Shown: positions 45,459-54,589 of the stretch, piece after piece
How the letters are laid out: each line of letters starts with the position of its first letter
How positions within the stretch are numbered: the first letter of the stretch is position 1
Source of the DNA: Ignavibacteriales bacterium
Lineage (GTDB): Bacteria > Bacteroidota > Ignavibacteria > Ignavibacteriales > Ignavibacteriaceae
Direction: 5' to 3'
Length of the DNA: 64,000 nucleotides
Assembly (NCBI GenBank): GCA_003538625.1
Contig: DPRR01000016.1
Coordinates: 62,001 to 126,000 of the forward strand
The notes under the pieces: model-generated
Told to the model about the DNA's origin: nothing
What the model saw: the letters and a program-made list of their open reading frames with translations, nothing else
Database searches by the model: none
Position numbers and translations under genes: made by a program

Positions 45459-46004
45459 CTAAATCCTATTTGTAATAGAAATTTCTTTCCATTTTCCAAT
45501 GGTAAGAGAATCTAAATCCCATTCCCCGATTGAATATCTTATCAATCTTAGTGTAGGATAACCTATTGCTGCTGTCATTCTTCTAATTTGCCTGTTTCTT
45601 CCTTCAGTAATTCTCAAGTCAATCCAGCTTGTTGGAATATTTTTCCTTTTCCTGATTGGCGGAATGCGATTCCATATATCTGGCTGTTCAATCAATTTTA
45701 CTTTTGTAGGTTTTGTAATTCCATCATTCAATAAAACACCTGTGTGTAATTTATTAAGCGCAGTCGCGTCAGGGACCCCTTCTACTTGAACCCAATAAGA
45801 TTTTTCTAATTTATGTTTTGGGTCAGATATTATGTTTTGCAGTTTTCCATTATTAGTTAATATAACAAGACCTTCGCTGTCGTAATCAAGTCTGCCCGCA
45901 GCGTAAATATTTTTAATAGAAATAAAATCCGATAGATTTTTTCTTCCTTGTTTATCAGTAAACTGACATAGAACATTAAATGGTTTATTGAAAAGTACAA
46001 TCAT
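45459..46004 (-). CDS. rluE: Pseudouridine synthase, RluE-like
   Basis: A 181-residue RsuA/RluB/E/F-family enzyme. The catalytic aspartate is D40 in GRLDYDSEGLVILTN, and the closing motif is GRNRQIRRMTAAIGYPTLRLIRYSIG. There is no N-terminal S4 domain, and together with the short length this points to RluE, which modifies U2457 of 23S rRNA. Target choice is inferred. Its stop is 7 bases from the pseudogene end. Confidence 0.88.
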   Translation of the reverse strand: MIVLFNKPFNVLCQFTDKQGRKNLSDFISIKNIYAAGRLDYDSEGLVILTNNGKLQNIISDPKHKLEKSYWVQVEGVPDATALNKLHTGVLLNDGITKPTKVKLIEQPDIWNRIPPIRKRKNIPTSWIDLRITEGRNRQIRRMTAAIGYPTLRLIRYSIGEWDLDSLTIGKWKEISITNRI

Positions 46005-46083
46005 CAGTTGAAATTCATTTTTATTTGATGAATATCAAAAATAGAATTACTATTTTAAAATAAAATTATAACTTCTTACCTGG

Positions 46084-47190
46084 TTAATCATTATGGTAGC
46101 TTATTCTGTAAATGCAGTCAGCATAATCATCAGAAACCAGCATCGAACCATCAGGTAGTAATTCAATATCAACAGGTCTACCGGAAACATTATCGCCATT
46201 TAACCACCCATCTGCAAATGTTTCGTAGCTGATTGATTCATTTCCATTCAATCGAACTAATGAAACCCTGTATCCGATTTTTTGAGATCGGTTCCAACTG
46301 CCATGTTCAGCTATAAATATTTGATTTTGATATTCCGCTGGAAACATTTGTCCGGTATAAAACTCCATACCCAGTGCCGCAACATGAGGTCCAAGTTCCT
46401 GCACTGGTTTTGTGTACAGGGAAGTATCGCCCTGTGATCCAAATTCAGGATCAAGAATATTTTTCCCATGAAGAAAAGGATATCCGAAGTGTAATCCTTT
46501 AACGGGTGCGCAATTTAGTTCATCGGGTGGAATATTATCTCCGAGCATATCCCGGCCATTATCAGTAAACCACAATTCATTTGTTTCAGGGTTCCAATCA
46601 AATCCAACGGTATTTCTGATGCCATGAGCAAAGACTTCAAAATCACTTCCATCATCATTCATTCGTGTTATTGAGGCATACCTCGCATCATCATCCCTTA
46701 AACAGATATTGCACGGAGCGCCAACCGGCACGTACAATTTTCCATCAGGTCCAAATTTTATAAATTTCCATCCGTGACTTCTATCAGCAGGAAAATCACT
46801 GCTTACAACAGAGTATGTGGGATGGTTTTTATAATTATTATCTATATCTGAAAATTTAATTACTCTGCTAACTTCTGCGACGAATAAATCCCCATTTTTA
46901 ATATCAACTCCATTTGGCATGTTCAATCCCGATGCAATTGTATAAACTTCATCAACTTTATAATCATTGTTTTTATCAATAAGTGCATAAACATTTCCAG
47001 CTGATCTGGTTCCAACATAAAGAATTCCATTTGGGCTAAGTGCCATTGATCTGGCATTTGGAATATTTGAAGCATAAACTTCTATTTTAAAACCGTCCGG
47101 AAGTTTTATTGTTGAGGTTTGAGATTCAGTATCAGAGTTGCAAGCTATTAGCAAGACGCACATTAAAATGGATGTCAAAATATTTTTCAT
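46084..47190 (-). CDS. PQQ-type sugar/sorbosone dehydrogenase-like lipoprotein
   Basis: A six-bladed soluble quinoprotein glucose-dehydrogenase-like propeller of 368 residues with a lipobox VLLIAC (C17). Motifs include YVGTRSAGNVYAL, RSHGWKFIKFGPDGKLYVPVGAP and HGIRNTVGFDWNPETNELWFTDNGRD. It may oxidise sugars at the outer or inner membrane using PQQ. An ATG at 47202 is also open, but GGAGGA sits inside those codons, 4 bases before the ATG at 47190, so the later start is chosen. It follows the GH3 gene by 22 bases in one operon. Confidence 0.8.
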   Translation of the reverse strand: MKNILTSILMCVLLIACNSDTESQTSTIKLPDGFKIEVYASNIPNARSMALSPNGILYVGTRSAGNVYALIDKNNDYKVDEVYTIASGLNMPNGVDIKNGDLFVAEVSRVIKFSDIDNNYKNHPTYSVVSSDFPADRSHGWKFIKFGPDGKLYVPVGAPCNICLRDDDARYASITRMNDDGSDFEVFAHGIRNTVGFDWNPETNELWFTDNGRDMLGDNIPPDELNCAPVKGLHFGYPFLHGKNILDPEFGSQGDTSLYTKPVQELGPHVAALGMEFYTGQMFPAEYQNQIFIAEHGSWNRSQKIGYRVSLVRLNGNESISYETFADGWLNGDNVSGRPVDIELLPDGSMLVSDDYADCIYRISYHND

Positions 47191-47212
47191 ATGTTCCTCC
47201 ATAATTTAAAAA

Positions 47213-49039
47213 TCAAGAATTTGGTTTCCATTTAAAACCTGTTTTGTAAACAGTACTTGGAATTGAAATTGGCAGTTTACCTTCGGGCTCTATAGAACCA
47301 TTAAGTAAATTTAATACAGCGCGTTGTGAAGATTGTGAATTGCTAAAAGTACAAATATAATTTTTTACATCCGGAAATAAAGAAAGTACATATGGATTTT
47401 CAAAACTTATAAAGATTATCCTTTTATTAAGATTTAGTAAATCATTAATAAATTTTATTTGATAATCCGGTAATGATTTTGAATCTGCATTATTTCTAAT
47501 GCTGAAGTATGAAGCTAAAATAATCAGATCACAATCTTTAGCAACATCCAATGTATATTTATAATCGGACGTATTCGAAGAACTGGTTAAAGTTGTTTTG
47601 CTGTATATTGAAAAATCTTCTTTATAAATTTCACTAAAATGCGGATCACTAATATTTCTACGATTTGTAATATTTACTAAAAAAGTTTTTATGAACTTTG
47701 AAGAATCTAACGGCAGTAAATTATCCTCTAATTTAACTACGGTAACAGATTTTTCAGCAATCGTTTTTGAAAGTTTATAATGTTCCTCAAATCTTATACG
47801 CTTTGGAAGCTTATTATTGTTTACAAATTTTGCTGTTTCAAGTTTCAGCCATTTTTTTGCAGATAATATTTTTCTGACACTCACATCCAGTCTGGCTTCA
47901 GTAATACCTCCGGATTTTACTTCATTGTAAATCGCGGTTATTCCATCTTTAATATTCGCCGGCATCAGCAGAATATCATTGCCTGCTTTGAATGCCTGTA
48001 CGCAAGCATTACCGGCAGAAAAATAATTTGTGACTGCTTTCATGTCTAAAGCATCTGTAATTATTAATCCTTTATATCCAAGTTGTTCAATTAAAAGCTT
48101 TGTTATAACATTGTAAGAAATAGATGAGGGTAAATTATTTTTTGTATCAAAAGCAGGAACATTCAAATGCCCGATCATAATTGCCTGAATATTATTTTTA
48201 ATCAATTCAATAAATGGTTTTAGCTCATTATCAAACAAATAGCTTCTTGACCCATTTATAACAGGAAGTTCATTATGCGAATCTACTATTGTGTTTCCAT
48301 GTCCGGGAAAATGTTTTGCCGTTGCAATAACACCTGCTTCTTTTGTCCCCTCATAAAATGATTTGCAAAAGTCGCTGACCAGATTTTTATCTTCAGAAAA
48401 AGATCTGAGATTAATAACGGGGTTGTCCGGATTATTATTAACGTCAGCTACAGGTGCAAAATTAATGTTTACTCCAAGCATTAGCGCTTCAATACCAGTT
48501 GCTTTGCCGGATTCAAATGCAAAATTTGGATTGAAGGTTGCTCCGATTGCCATGTTATGCGGAAAAATATTCGAAGCAATCATCCTCATTCCGATACCAT
48601 TCTCAAAATCTGCTGAAACCAGAAGAGGAATTCTTGCATTTTTTTGAAGTTCGTTTATCATTGAAGCTGTTTCATCTACACTGCCGGAAGAAACAACGAT
48701 TCCACCAATTCCATGAACTTTAACAAGTTCCAGTGCCAGCTTAAATTCTTTGGAAGACTGATTAAGGCTATTGCCAAAAACGGCTGGCATAAAAATCTGA
48801 GCGCACTTGTCATACAACGTCATGGATTCCAGCGTTTTATCAATCCACTTTTCATCATCTTCTGTTAGATTAAAAACATCCGACTTTTCCATAACTGTAC
48901 TTAAACTTTTGTCATTATGTTTTTGATAAAACGATACTATAGAATTAATGTCTGAAGCTGGAAGAAACAGAAATAAAAAGTGAACAAAAATAACACTTGC
49001 AAATCCCAAATTAGCTTTTGATGATAAATTACTTTTCAT
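47213..49039 (-). CDS. Glycoside hydrolase family 3 beta-N-acetylhexosaminidase-like protein
   Basis: A 608-residue protein with an N-terminal hydrophobic segment (about 11-28). The GH3 catalytic barrel contains the NagZ-type histidine/aspartate loop KHFPGHGNTIVDSHNELP and the nucleophile segment LIITDALDMKAV. A second domain (about 420-608) follows, as in larger GH3 enzymes. It likely removes GlcNAc from peptidoglycan fragments or other glycans outside the cytoplasm. It overlaps the upstream serine-hydrolase gene by 11 bases; fused GH3/serine-hydrolase proteins are known in Bacteroidetes. Confidence 0.88.
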   Translation of the reverse strand: MKSNLSSKANLGFASVIFVHFLFLFLPASDINSIVSFYQKHNDKSLSTVMEKSDVFNLTEDDEKWIDKTLESMTLYDKCAQIFMPAVFGNSLNQSSKEFKLALELVKVHGIGGIVVSSGSVDETASMINELQKNARIPLLVSADFENGIGMRMIASNIFPHNMAIGATFNPNFAFESGKATGIEALMLGVNINFAPVADVNNNPDNPVINLRSFSEDKNLVSDFCKSFYEGTKEAGVIATAKHFPGHGNTIVDSHNELPVINGSRSYLFDNELKPFIELIKNNIQAIMIGHLNVPAFDTKNNLPSSISYNVITKLLIEQLGYKGLIITDALDMKAVTNYFSAGNACVQAFKAGNDILLMPANIKDGITAIYNEVKSGGITEARLDVSVRKILSAKKWLKLETAKFVNNNKLPKRIRFEEHYKLSKTIAEKSVTVVKLEDNLLPLDSSKFIKTFLVNITNRRNISDPHFSEIYKEDFSIYSKTTLTSSSNTSDYKYTLDVAKDCDLIILASYFSIRNNADSKSLPDYQIKFINDLLNLNKRIIFISFENPYVLSLFPDVKNYICTFSNSQSSQRAVLNLLNGSIEPEGKLPISIPSTVYKTGFKWKPNS

Positions 49040-50174
49040 GAGTTTTTTCTAAACACTGTATTACAGCATCATGCAGTTTTGGACGAACTCTTAAAATTTT
49101 TGAATTATTTCTTGTGGGGTATACTCTATTTGTTAAGAACACCACAAATAAATTCATTTTTGGGTCCACCCAGATAGATGTACCCGTAAATCCTGTATGA
49201 CCGAATGATTGATTGGAAAAATATTTACCTGCAGATGAACTGGATTCTGATTTAGTATCCCAGCCAAGTGCTCTGGAACTTTCTTTTGAAAATCTTTTTG
49301 TAAATAACTCGATAGTATTTTGATTAATAAATTGGTTTTGCTTAAACCTCCCATTGTTCATCAATACCGAAATTAGTTTGGATAAATCATCAGCGGTCGA
49401 AAATAATCCTGCATGACCCGCAACGCCATTTAACATAGCTGAAGTTTCATCATGAACCTCACCCTGAAGTGTTTTCATCCTCCAATAAGTATCATTCTCG
49501 GTAGGCATACAATATTTTTTTAATGAATCAGGCGGATTGAAAAATGTTGAATGCATGCTTAACGGAGTAAAAATCTCATCTTTGCAAAATATATCCAGAC
49601 ATTTGCCGGTTACTTTTTCTATTACTTTGCCGAGCGTTATAACTCCTAAATCTGAGTAAACTGTTTTTTCACCGGTCTTATATTCAAGTTCAGACGAATA
49701 TATTTCTTTTATAACGTCATCAGATTTAAGATCTCTTCCGTAAAATTTTTTCCAGGCAGGTAAACCTGAGTTGTGAAGCAGCAGATTTTTTAGAGTTATA
49801 TTTTCTTTGCCATTTGCACCAAAATCCGGAATAAATTTAATTACCCTCTCATCAAGTGAAAAAAGTTTTCTGTCATAACAAATCATTGCAGCAGTAGTTG
49901 TTGCAACCACTTTTGTTAATGACGCAAGATCGAAAATTGATTTAGTCGTCACTTTTCCAGATGCGGGATCATAGGTGTAATGCCCATAAGCTTTATCAAA
50001 TATAGTTTTACCATCCTGCCAAATTAAAACAACTGCTCCCGGAAACGCACTATCTTTAATAGCTTCATTTATTACTGAATCAACATCTTTAAAAATTGAA
50101 TGATCAGTTTGTGAAAGTAATACCGCAGGAAATAATAAGATGTTTATAAAAATATATTTTAAGGAAAATTTCAT
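49029..50174 (-). CDS. Exported serine hydrolase, beta-lactamase (class C/PBP4-like) family
   Basis: A 381-residue protein with a signal peptide (about 1-21). The SxxK motif is SLTK at 85-88, the second motif is YSD at 173-175 (in place of YxN), and the third is HTG in SFGHTGFTG. Typical roles are D,D-peptidase, esterase or beta-lactamase. The coupling to a GH3 hexosaminidase points to peptidoglycan turnover. It is the first gene of a three-gene operon (serine hydrolase, GH3, sugar dehydrogenase). Confidence 0.88.
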   Translation of the reverse strand: MKFSLKYIFINILLFPAVLLSQTDHSIFKDVDSVINEAIKDSAFPGAVVLIWQDGKTIFDKAYGHYTYDPASGKVTTKSIFDLASLTKVVATTTAAMICYDRKLFSLDERVIKFIPDFGANGKENITLKNLLLHNSGLPAWKKFYGRDLKSDDVIKEIYSSELEYKTGEKTVYSDLGVITLGKVIEKVTGKCLDIFCKDEIFTPLSMHSTFFNPPDSLKKYCMPTENDTYWRMKTLQGEVHDETSAMLNGVAGHAGLFSTADDLSKLISVLMNNGRFKQNQFINQNTIELFTKRFSKESSRALGWDTKSESSSSAGKYFSNQSFGHTGFTGTSIWVDPKMNLFVVFLTNRVYPTRNNSKILRVRPKLHDAVIQCLEKTHEK

Positions 50175-50292
50175 CGTTTTATACTAATTATAAAAGTTTA
50201 TTTCAATTTAGGGAAAAAGAATTAACAAAAAAATTCAATGAATTGCAGAGCCTAATTTATTATATTTATAACAACAAAGAATAAGGTTTGTA

Positions 50293-51771
50293 ATGAGCGA
50301 ACTAGAAAAATATTTTTCGCACTTTCGAAAACATATTATAGGAATAGATGAAACGTTTGACTCTCCTTACGGTAAGAAAAAAATAATTTATGCCGATTGG
50401 ATTGCAAGCGGAAGGCTGTACAAACCGATTGAAGAAAAAATTTGTGAAACATTTGGACCACTTGTTGGAAATACGCACTCAGAATCAAGTATAACTGGTA
50501 GTACCATGACATTTGCGTATCACCAGGCACATCAGATTATAAAAGAACATGTAAATGCCGGTAAGGAAGATGTGATAATTACAGCGGGATCAGGAATGAC
50601 TACGGTTGTCTGCAAATTTCAGCGACTACTCGGGCTAAAGGTTCCTGAACAGCTTGCTAATTATCTAAAGCTACCCGAAGAAATGAGACCTGTTGTTTTT
50701 ATAACTCATATGGAGCATCACTCAAATCAAACTACCTGGTTGGAAACAATTGCAGATGTGGTGATGATAGATCCAAATGAAGATGGATTGGTAAATGTTG
50801 AAGATTTCAAAGCAAAATTAGAAAAGTATAAAAATAGAAAACTGAAAATTGGGGCATTCACTGCCGCATCAAATGTGACAGGTATAGAGCCCGACTATTT
50901 TGAACTTTCAAAATTGATACATCAATATGGCGGATACGCTTTTATAGATTTTGCCTGTGCCGCACCTTATGTTAAGATTGATATGCATCCTGCATATCCC
51001 GAAGCGAAACTTGATGCTATTTTATTTTCACCTCATAAATTTTTAGGAGGACCCGCAACTCCGGGAGTACTTATTTTTGATTCGAAATTATATCACAATA
51101 AAGTTCCTGATTTACCAGGCGGCGGAACAGTGGATTGGACAAATCCATGGGGACAACATAAATTTGTGGCGAATATTGAGGCAAGAGAAGACGGAGGGAC
51201 ACCGGCATTTCTACAGACTATTAAAGCAGCACTATGTATTAAGTTAAAAGATGAAATGAACGTAGAAAAAATCCGGGCTAGAGAAGAGGAACTTGTTAAG
51301 CTGGCATTTGGGAGACTCAAAAAAATTCCTACGCTTCATATACTTGCCGGAAATATTGAAAAGCGGCTTGGTGCAATCTCATTTTATGTAGAAAATATTC
51401 ACTACAATCTTATTGTAACATTATTAAATGATAGGTTTGGAGTTCAGGTTAGAGGAGGCTGTTCATGTGCCGGTACGTATGGACATTATTTGTTGCATGT
51501 AGATCCTAACCGATCAAAAATAATAACAGATAAAATTGATAAGGGGGATCTGTCAGAAAAACCTGGTTGGGTTCGAATGTCTATTCATCCAACCACGACT
51601 AACGATGAATTAATAACTATTCTTGATGGAATTGCTCAGATTGTTGAGAATATTGAAGAGTGGAGCAAAGATTACATTTATGATAAATCTAAAAATGAAT
51701 TCTTCTTCAAATCCTTAAATGGGGGTGATCTAGAAAAAATAAAAAAATGGTTTACACTCAAAACTTCTTAA
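50293..51771 (+). CDS. Class V aminotransferase-fold PLP enzyme (cysteine desulfurase-like)
   Basis: A 492-residue fold-type I PLP enzyme. The Schiff-base lysine is K249 in SPHKFLGGPATPG, the ring-holding aspartate is in GYAFIDFACAAPY, and a cysteine-containing loop VRGGCSCAGTYGHYLLH lies near residue 390. That loop resembles the active-site cysteine region of group II desulfurases, yet is followed by an unusual YGHYLLH. It could act on cysteine or a related sulfur or selenium compound. The substrate is not fixed. It is divergent from the serine-hydrolase operon. Confidence 0.8.
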   Translation: MSELEKYFSHFRKHIIGIDETFDSPYGKKKIIYADWIASGRLYKPIEEKICETFGPLVGNTHSESSITGSTMTFAYHQAHQIIKEHVNAGKEDVIITAGSGMTTVVCKFQRLLGLKVPEQLANYLKLPEEMRPVVFITHMEHHSNQTTWLETIADVVMIDPNEDGLVNVEDFKAKLEKYKNRKLKIGAFTAASNVTGIEPDYFELSKLIHQYGGYAFIDFACAAPYVKIDMHPAYPEAKLDAILFSPHKFLGGPATPGVLIFDSKLYHNKVPDLPGGGTVDWTNPWGQHKFVANIEAREDGGTPAFLQTIKAALCIKLKDEMNVEKIRAREEELVKLAFGRLKKIPTLHILAGNIEKRLGAISFYVENIHYNLIVTLLNDRFGVQVRGGCSCAGTYGHYLLHVDPNRSKIITDKIDKGDLSEKPGWVRMSIHPTTTNDELITILDGIAQIVENIEEWSKDYIYDKSKNEFFFKSLNGGDLEKIKKWFTLKTS

Positions 51772-51785
51772 AAGATCATCGACAA

Positions 51786-51815
51786 TTGACTTTTGTCAAA
51801 AATAGTTTATACTAT
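51786..51815 (+). promoter_or_regulatory. Promoter with two overlapping palindromes before the cytidylate-kinase-like gene
   Basis: TTGACT at 51786 and TATACT at 51808, with a 16-base spacer, make a fair sigma-70 promoter. The -35 box is part of TTGAC-TTTT-GTCAA and the -10 is part of ATAGT-TTAT-ACTAT, so one or two repressors could bind here. Confidence 0.45.
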
Positions 51816-51902
51816 TTATAGTAATAAATTTAGATTTTGTAATTTTATTAAAACACACGATTTCCAGTCCAATACAAAATAAAATGGAAGGAGAGAGTAA
51901 TT

Positions 51903-52610
51903 GTGTTAATAACTGGCGCATATGAAAAGTGTAAGCAGTATCTTAAACTTCACTCATCTGTTTCAGAAAATAAAAAGGAAATATTTCCCTGCGTAACAAT
52001 TTCTCGTTTGACCGGATCAGGATCATACGACGTTTCTAAAAATCTAATCGAAATACTTCAGCAAAGAACGAAAGATTCCGAAAATCCCTGGACATATTTT
52101 AACAAGGAATTAATTACCAAAGTAATTGAAGATTTTAAACTTCCCAAAGTGCTCAAAAAATATATTCAAGAAGGGAAGTACAGTCATATTAGTGATGCTG
52201 TAAATGAACTGCTTGGTGTTAAGCCTTCTGAATGGACTATACTCCATAAAACAACTGAGATCGTACTTCAACTGGCCCGATATGGTAAATCAATTATCGT
52301 GGGTAGGGGAAGTACAGTGATAACTGCAAAATTACCAAATTGTTTTCATGTAAGATTAGTAGCTCCAATTGAGAATAGAATAAAACATGTGCAGAAGAAT
52401 TACAATTATTCAAAACAAGAAGCAAAAGATTACATAAAACAAGAAGATGAGCGAAGAAACAAATATCTTAAATCACATTTTTTCCATGATGCGGATGATC
52501 CTACTTTATATCATCTTACTATTAATACAGGGTTGCTTACTTATGAAGAGAGTGCAATGGTAATTGCTGAAGCACTGATAAAAAAGTTTCCGAAAAGTTT
52601 TGTTAAGTAG
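51903..52610 (+). CDS. Cytidylate-kinase-like protein (Cytidylate_kin2 family)
   Basis: A 235-residue P-loop-kinase-fold protein of the PF13189 type. The N-terminal phosphate loop reads TISRLTGSGSYDVSKNL, with glycine- and serine-rich GxGS in place of a classical Walker A. Later SIIVGRGSTVITAKLPNCFHVRLVAP and the basic lid DERRNKYLKSHF match the family. The substrate of this group is not established; true CMP kinase activity is doubtful. Start GTG with the strong site GGAAGGAGAG 5 bases upstream. Confidence 0.82.
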   Translation: MLITGAYEKCKQYLKLHSSVSENKKEIFPCVTISRLTGSGSYDVSKNLIEILQQRTKDSENPWTYFNKELITKVIEDFKLPKVLKKYIQEGKYSHISDAVNELLGVKPSEWTILHKTTEIVLQLARYGKSIIVGRGSTVITAKLPNCFHVRLVAPIENRIKHVQKNYNYSKQEAKDYIKQEDERRNKYLKSHFFHDADDPTLYHLTINTGLLTYEESAMVIAEALIKKFPKSFVK

Positions 52611-52640
52611 ACTTCAATAATTTAAGAATATAAGAATTAC

Positions 52641-53504
52641 TTAGAAAAAAGAAATTACCTGAGAATTAAATTTGTCAGGTCTTTCATATTGTAAAAAGTG
52701 GCCGCACTCATCAAATAAAATCAGTTTACTATTTTTAATCTGAGATGATCCATAAACTGCAACTTTCTCTGTGGTAGTTTGATGGATAGATTTATTTGGG
52801 ATCAATAAATCATCTTTTCCAAAAAATATTAAAGTTGGAATGTTTATTTGTTTTAATTGATCATAAACCGGTGCATTTAATAATCCAAATAAAGAATTTG
52901 AAACTATAGTGCAATGATTAAAAAAATCTTCGTCAGTCTTGATTGCAATTCTATCAGCAATCATTTCTTCAGTTTCCGCGGGCATTTTGAAAAAGTTAAA
53001 TTGATAATTTAATCTTATTTGGTGATCTGAAGTTTTGAAAAGAATTTCCGGAGAAATGATTTTTTTAATTAACTCAATTTCATCTTTATTAAAAGTTTCA
53101 AATCCTGCAGGAGCAGCTAAAATTAGCTTTACAATTTGGTTTGGATTATTTATCACGTAAGCTAAAGCTATCTGTCCACCCATCGAATGCCCAACAAGCG
53201 AAACACTTTTCAAATTAAGTTTTGTAATAAACTCATTTAAAATTTCAACATAAAAACTTACTTCACCCGAATGAATTTGTTTACTCGATTTTCCATAACC
53301 AGGTAAATCTAAAGCGATACATCTAAAATGATTTTTTAATTCAGGAATATTTCTATCCCACGCTTTTAAATAACTGCCGAGTCCATGGATGAAAAGTAAA
53401 ACATTTTCAGAATTACCTTCATCGATATACGCAATATCATATTCGTTTACTTTTATGAACTTCGTATCGAATGGGTATTTGATTTGATTAAATATGGTGC
53501 TCAT
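52641..53504 (-). CDS. Alpha/beta hydrolase, paralogue 2
   Basis: A 287-residue alpha/beta-fold hydrolase without a signal peptide. The oxyanion motif is FIHGLGSYLKAWD, the nucleophile is S107 in VGHSMGGQ, the acid lies in FFGKDDLLIPN and the base in FDECGHFLQYERPD. It is a close paralogue of the gene at 53750 (shared GLGSYL.AW, DLPGYGKSSK.IH.G and PAGFETF), so the pair arose by tandem duplication. They are separated by 245 bases filled with palindromic repeats. Probably an esterase of the acyl-metabolism cluster. Confidence 0.85.
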   Translation of the reverse strand: MSTIFNQIKYPFDTKFIKVNEYDIAYIDEGNSENVLLFIHGLGSYLKAWDRNIPELKNHFRCIALDLPGYGKSSKQIHSGEVSFYVEILNEFITKLNLKSVSLVGHSMGGQIALAYVINNPNQIVKLILAAPAGFETFNKDEIELIKKIISPEILFKTSDHQIRLNYQFNFFKMPAETEEMIADRIAIKTDEDFFNHCTIVSNSLFGLLNAPVYDQLKQINIPTLIFFGKDDLLIPNKSIHQTTTEKVAVYGSSQIKNSKLILFDECGHFLQYERPDKFNSQVISFF

Positions 53505-53557
53505 AAAAAATGTTGAGAAACTGCGACCTTAAAGTTCTGTTGCATAATTCTGATCGA

Positions 53558-53666
53558 TGTCATTTCGATCCCGATTCATCGGGAGAGAAATCTTTTTTGC
53601 TGTATAGTAGAAAGATTTCTCAGCCTGCCTGTCCGGTAGGCTGGTCGATGACTCCTTCGAAATGAC
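53558..53666. repeat. Composite multi-hairpin repeat between hydrolase paralogues
   Basis: Outer arms GTCATTTCGA (53559-53568) and TCGAAATGAC (53657-53666) enclose three nested hairpins: CCCGAT/ATCGGG (53570-53583), GAGAAATCTTT/AAAGATTTCTC (53585-53621) and AGCCTGCC/GGTAGGCT (53622-53642). The ends match the TGTCAT...ATGAC family. There is no coding sequence inside. Confidence 0.8.
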
Positions 53667-53714
53667 TCTTAAAAGTTAAACAATTGGCCTTGAAGGCTGC
53701 GGATAATAATATAA

Positions 53715-53734
53715 CCGCAGGTTAAAACCTGCGG
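53715..53734. repeat. Perfect 20-base palindrome
   Basis: CCGCAGGTT (53715-53723), a 2-base loop, AACCTGCGG (53726-53734). It is unrelated in sequence to the TGTCAT family. It follows the hydrolase paralogue 1 stop codon (minus strand) by 16 bases but has no T run, so termination is doubtful. Confidence 0.75.
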
Positions 53735-53749
53735 CTACCATTAGAGTAA

Positions 53750-54580
53750 TTATTTAAGAAAATCTAAAACTGCTTTATTAAACTCATCAGGTTTTTCAAA
53801 TTGTACAAAGTGTCCACAGGATGGAATAATTAATAAATTACTATTTGGAATTCTTTCCTTACCAATGTTAGCAACATCTTCTGTAAAACCAGGATTTAAA
53901 TATGGATTTGGGATAAGATTATCGCTTTCTCCAAAAATGATTAAAGTTTCTTGTTTTATATTTGGTAAAAAATCATAAACTGGCTGATCTACCATTCCAT
54001 TTACTGAACGAACAACAGTATAACAATAATTATCAAAGTATTTTGCACCACGCATTGCAATTCTATCTGTTATCATAAACTCTGCATCATCAGGCATATT
54101 ATAAAAATTAGATAATAAGTTTGCTCTAATTTGTTGTGGCGTTGTTAACTTAACACCTTTAACTGTCATAACACTTCTAAACCATTCTTTCTGACCATCA
54201 GTAAATGTTTCAAAGCCAGCGGGAGAAACAAGAATAAGTTTGCTTACATATTCCGGATACTTAAGAGACATTACCATTGAAATTTGTCCTCCCATCGAAT
54301 GTCCGGCAATAACAGCGGTTTTTATCTGCAGTTTATCCATCAGTAACTTAACTACATCAGCATAAAAATCCATAGTACCTGTATGAATTTCTTTTGAAGA
54401 TTTTCCATATCCTGGTAAATCAATCGCGATACAACGATAATGATTTTTTAATACTTCAATATTTTTTTTCCATGCCGGCAGATAACTTCCGAGACCATGA
54501 ATAAAAATAATTGTTTGCTCGCCTTTTCCTTCATCAACAAAAGCAATATTAGTGTTTTCTGAAATATCTAATTTATGCAC
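53750..54580 (-). CDS. Alpha/beta hydrolase, paralogue 1
   Basis: A 276-residue alpha/beta-fold hydrolase. FIHGLGSYLPAWK is the oxyanion loop, S95 in AGHSMGGQ the nucleophile, an aspartate in FGESDNLIPN the acid, and the histidine in PSCGHFVQFEKPDEF the base. No signal peptide is seen, so it acts in the cytoplasm. It follows the small lipoprotein by 9 bases. Ester or thioester hydrolysis is likely; the substrate is unknown. Confidence 0.88.
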   Translation of the reverse strand: MHKLDISENTNIAFVDEGKGEQTIIFIHGLGSYLPAWKKNIEVLKNHYRCIAIDLPGYGKSSKEIHTGTMDFYADVVKLLMDKLQIKTAVIAGHSMGGQISMVMSLKYPEYVSKLILVSPAGFETFTDGQKEWFRSVMTVKGVKLTTPQQIRANLLSNFYNMPDDAEFMITDRIAMRGAKYFDNYCYTVVRSVNGMVDQPVYDFLPNIKQETLIIFGESDNLIPNPYLNPGFTEDVANIGKERIPNSNLLIIPSCGHFVQFEKPDEFNKAVLDFLK

Positions 54581-54589
54581 TTTATAAGG

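Noticed and set aside
53715..53734. The CCGCAGGTT palindrome as transcription terminator of a hydrolase gene
   Set aside because: No T run follows on either strand, so it is listed as a repeat instead.
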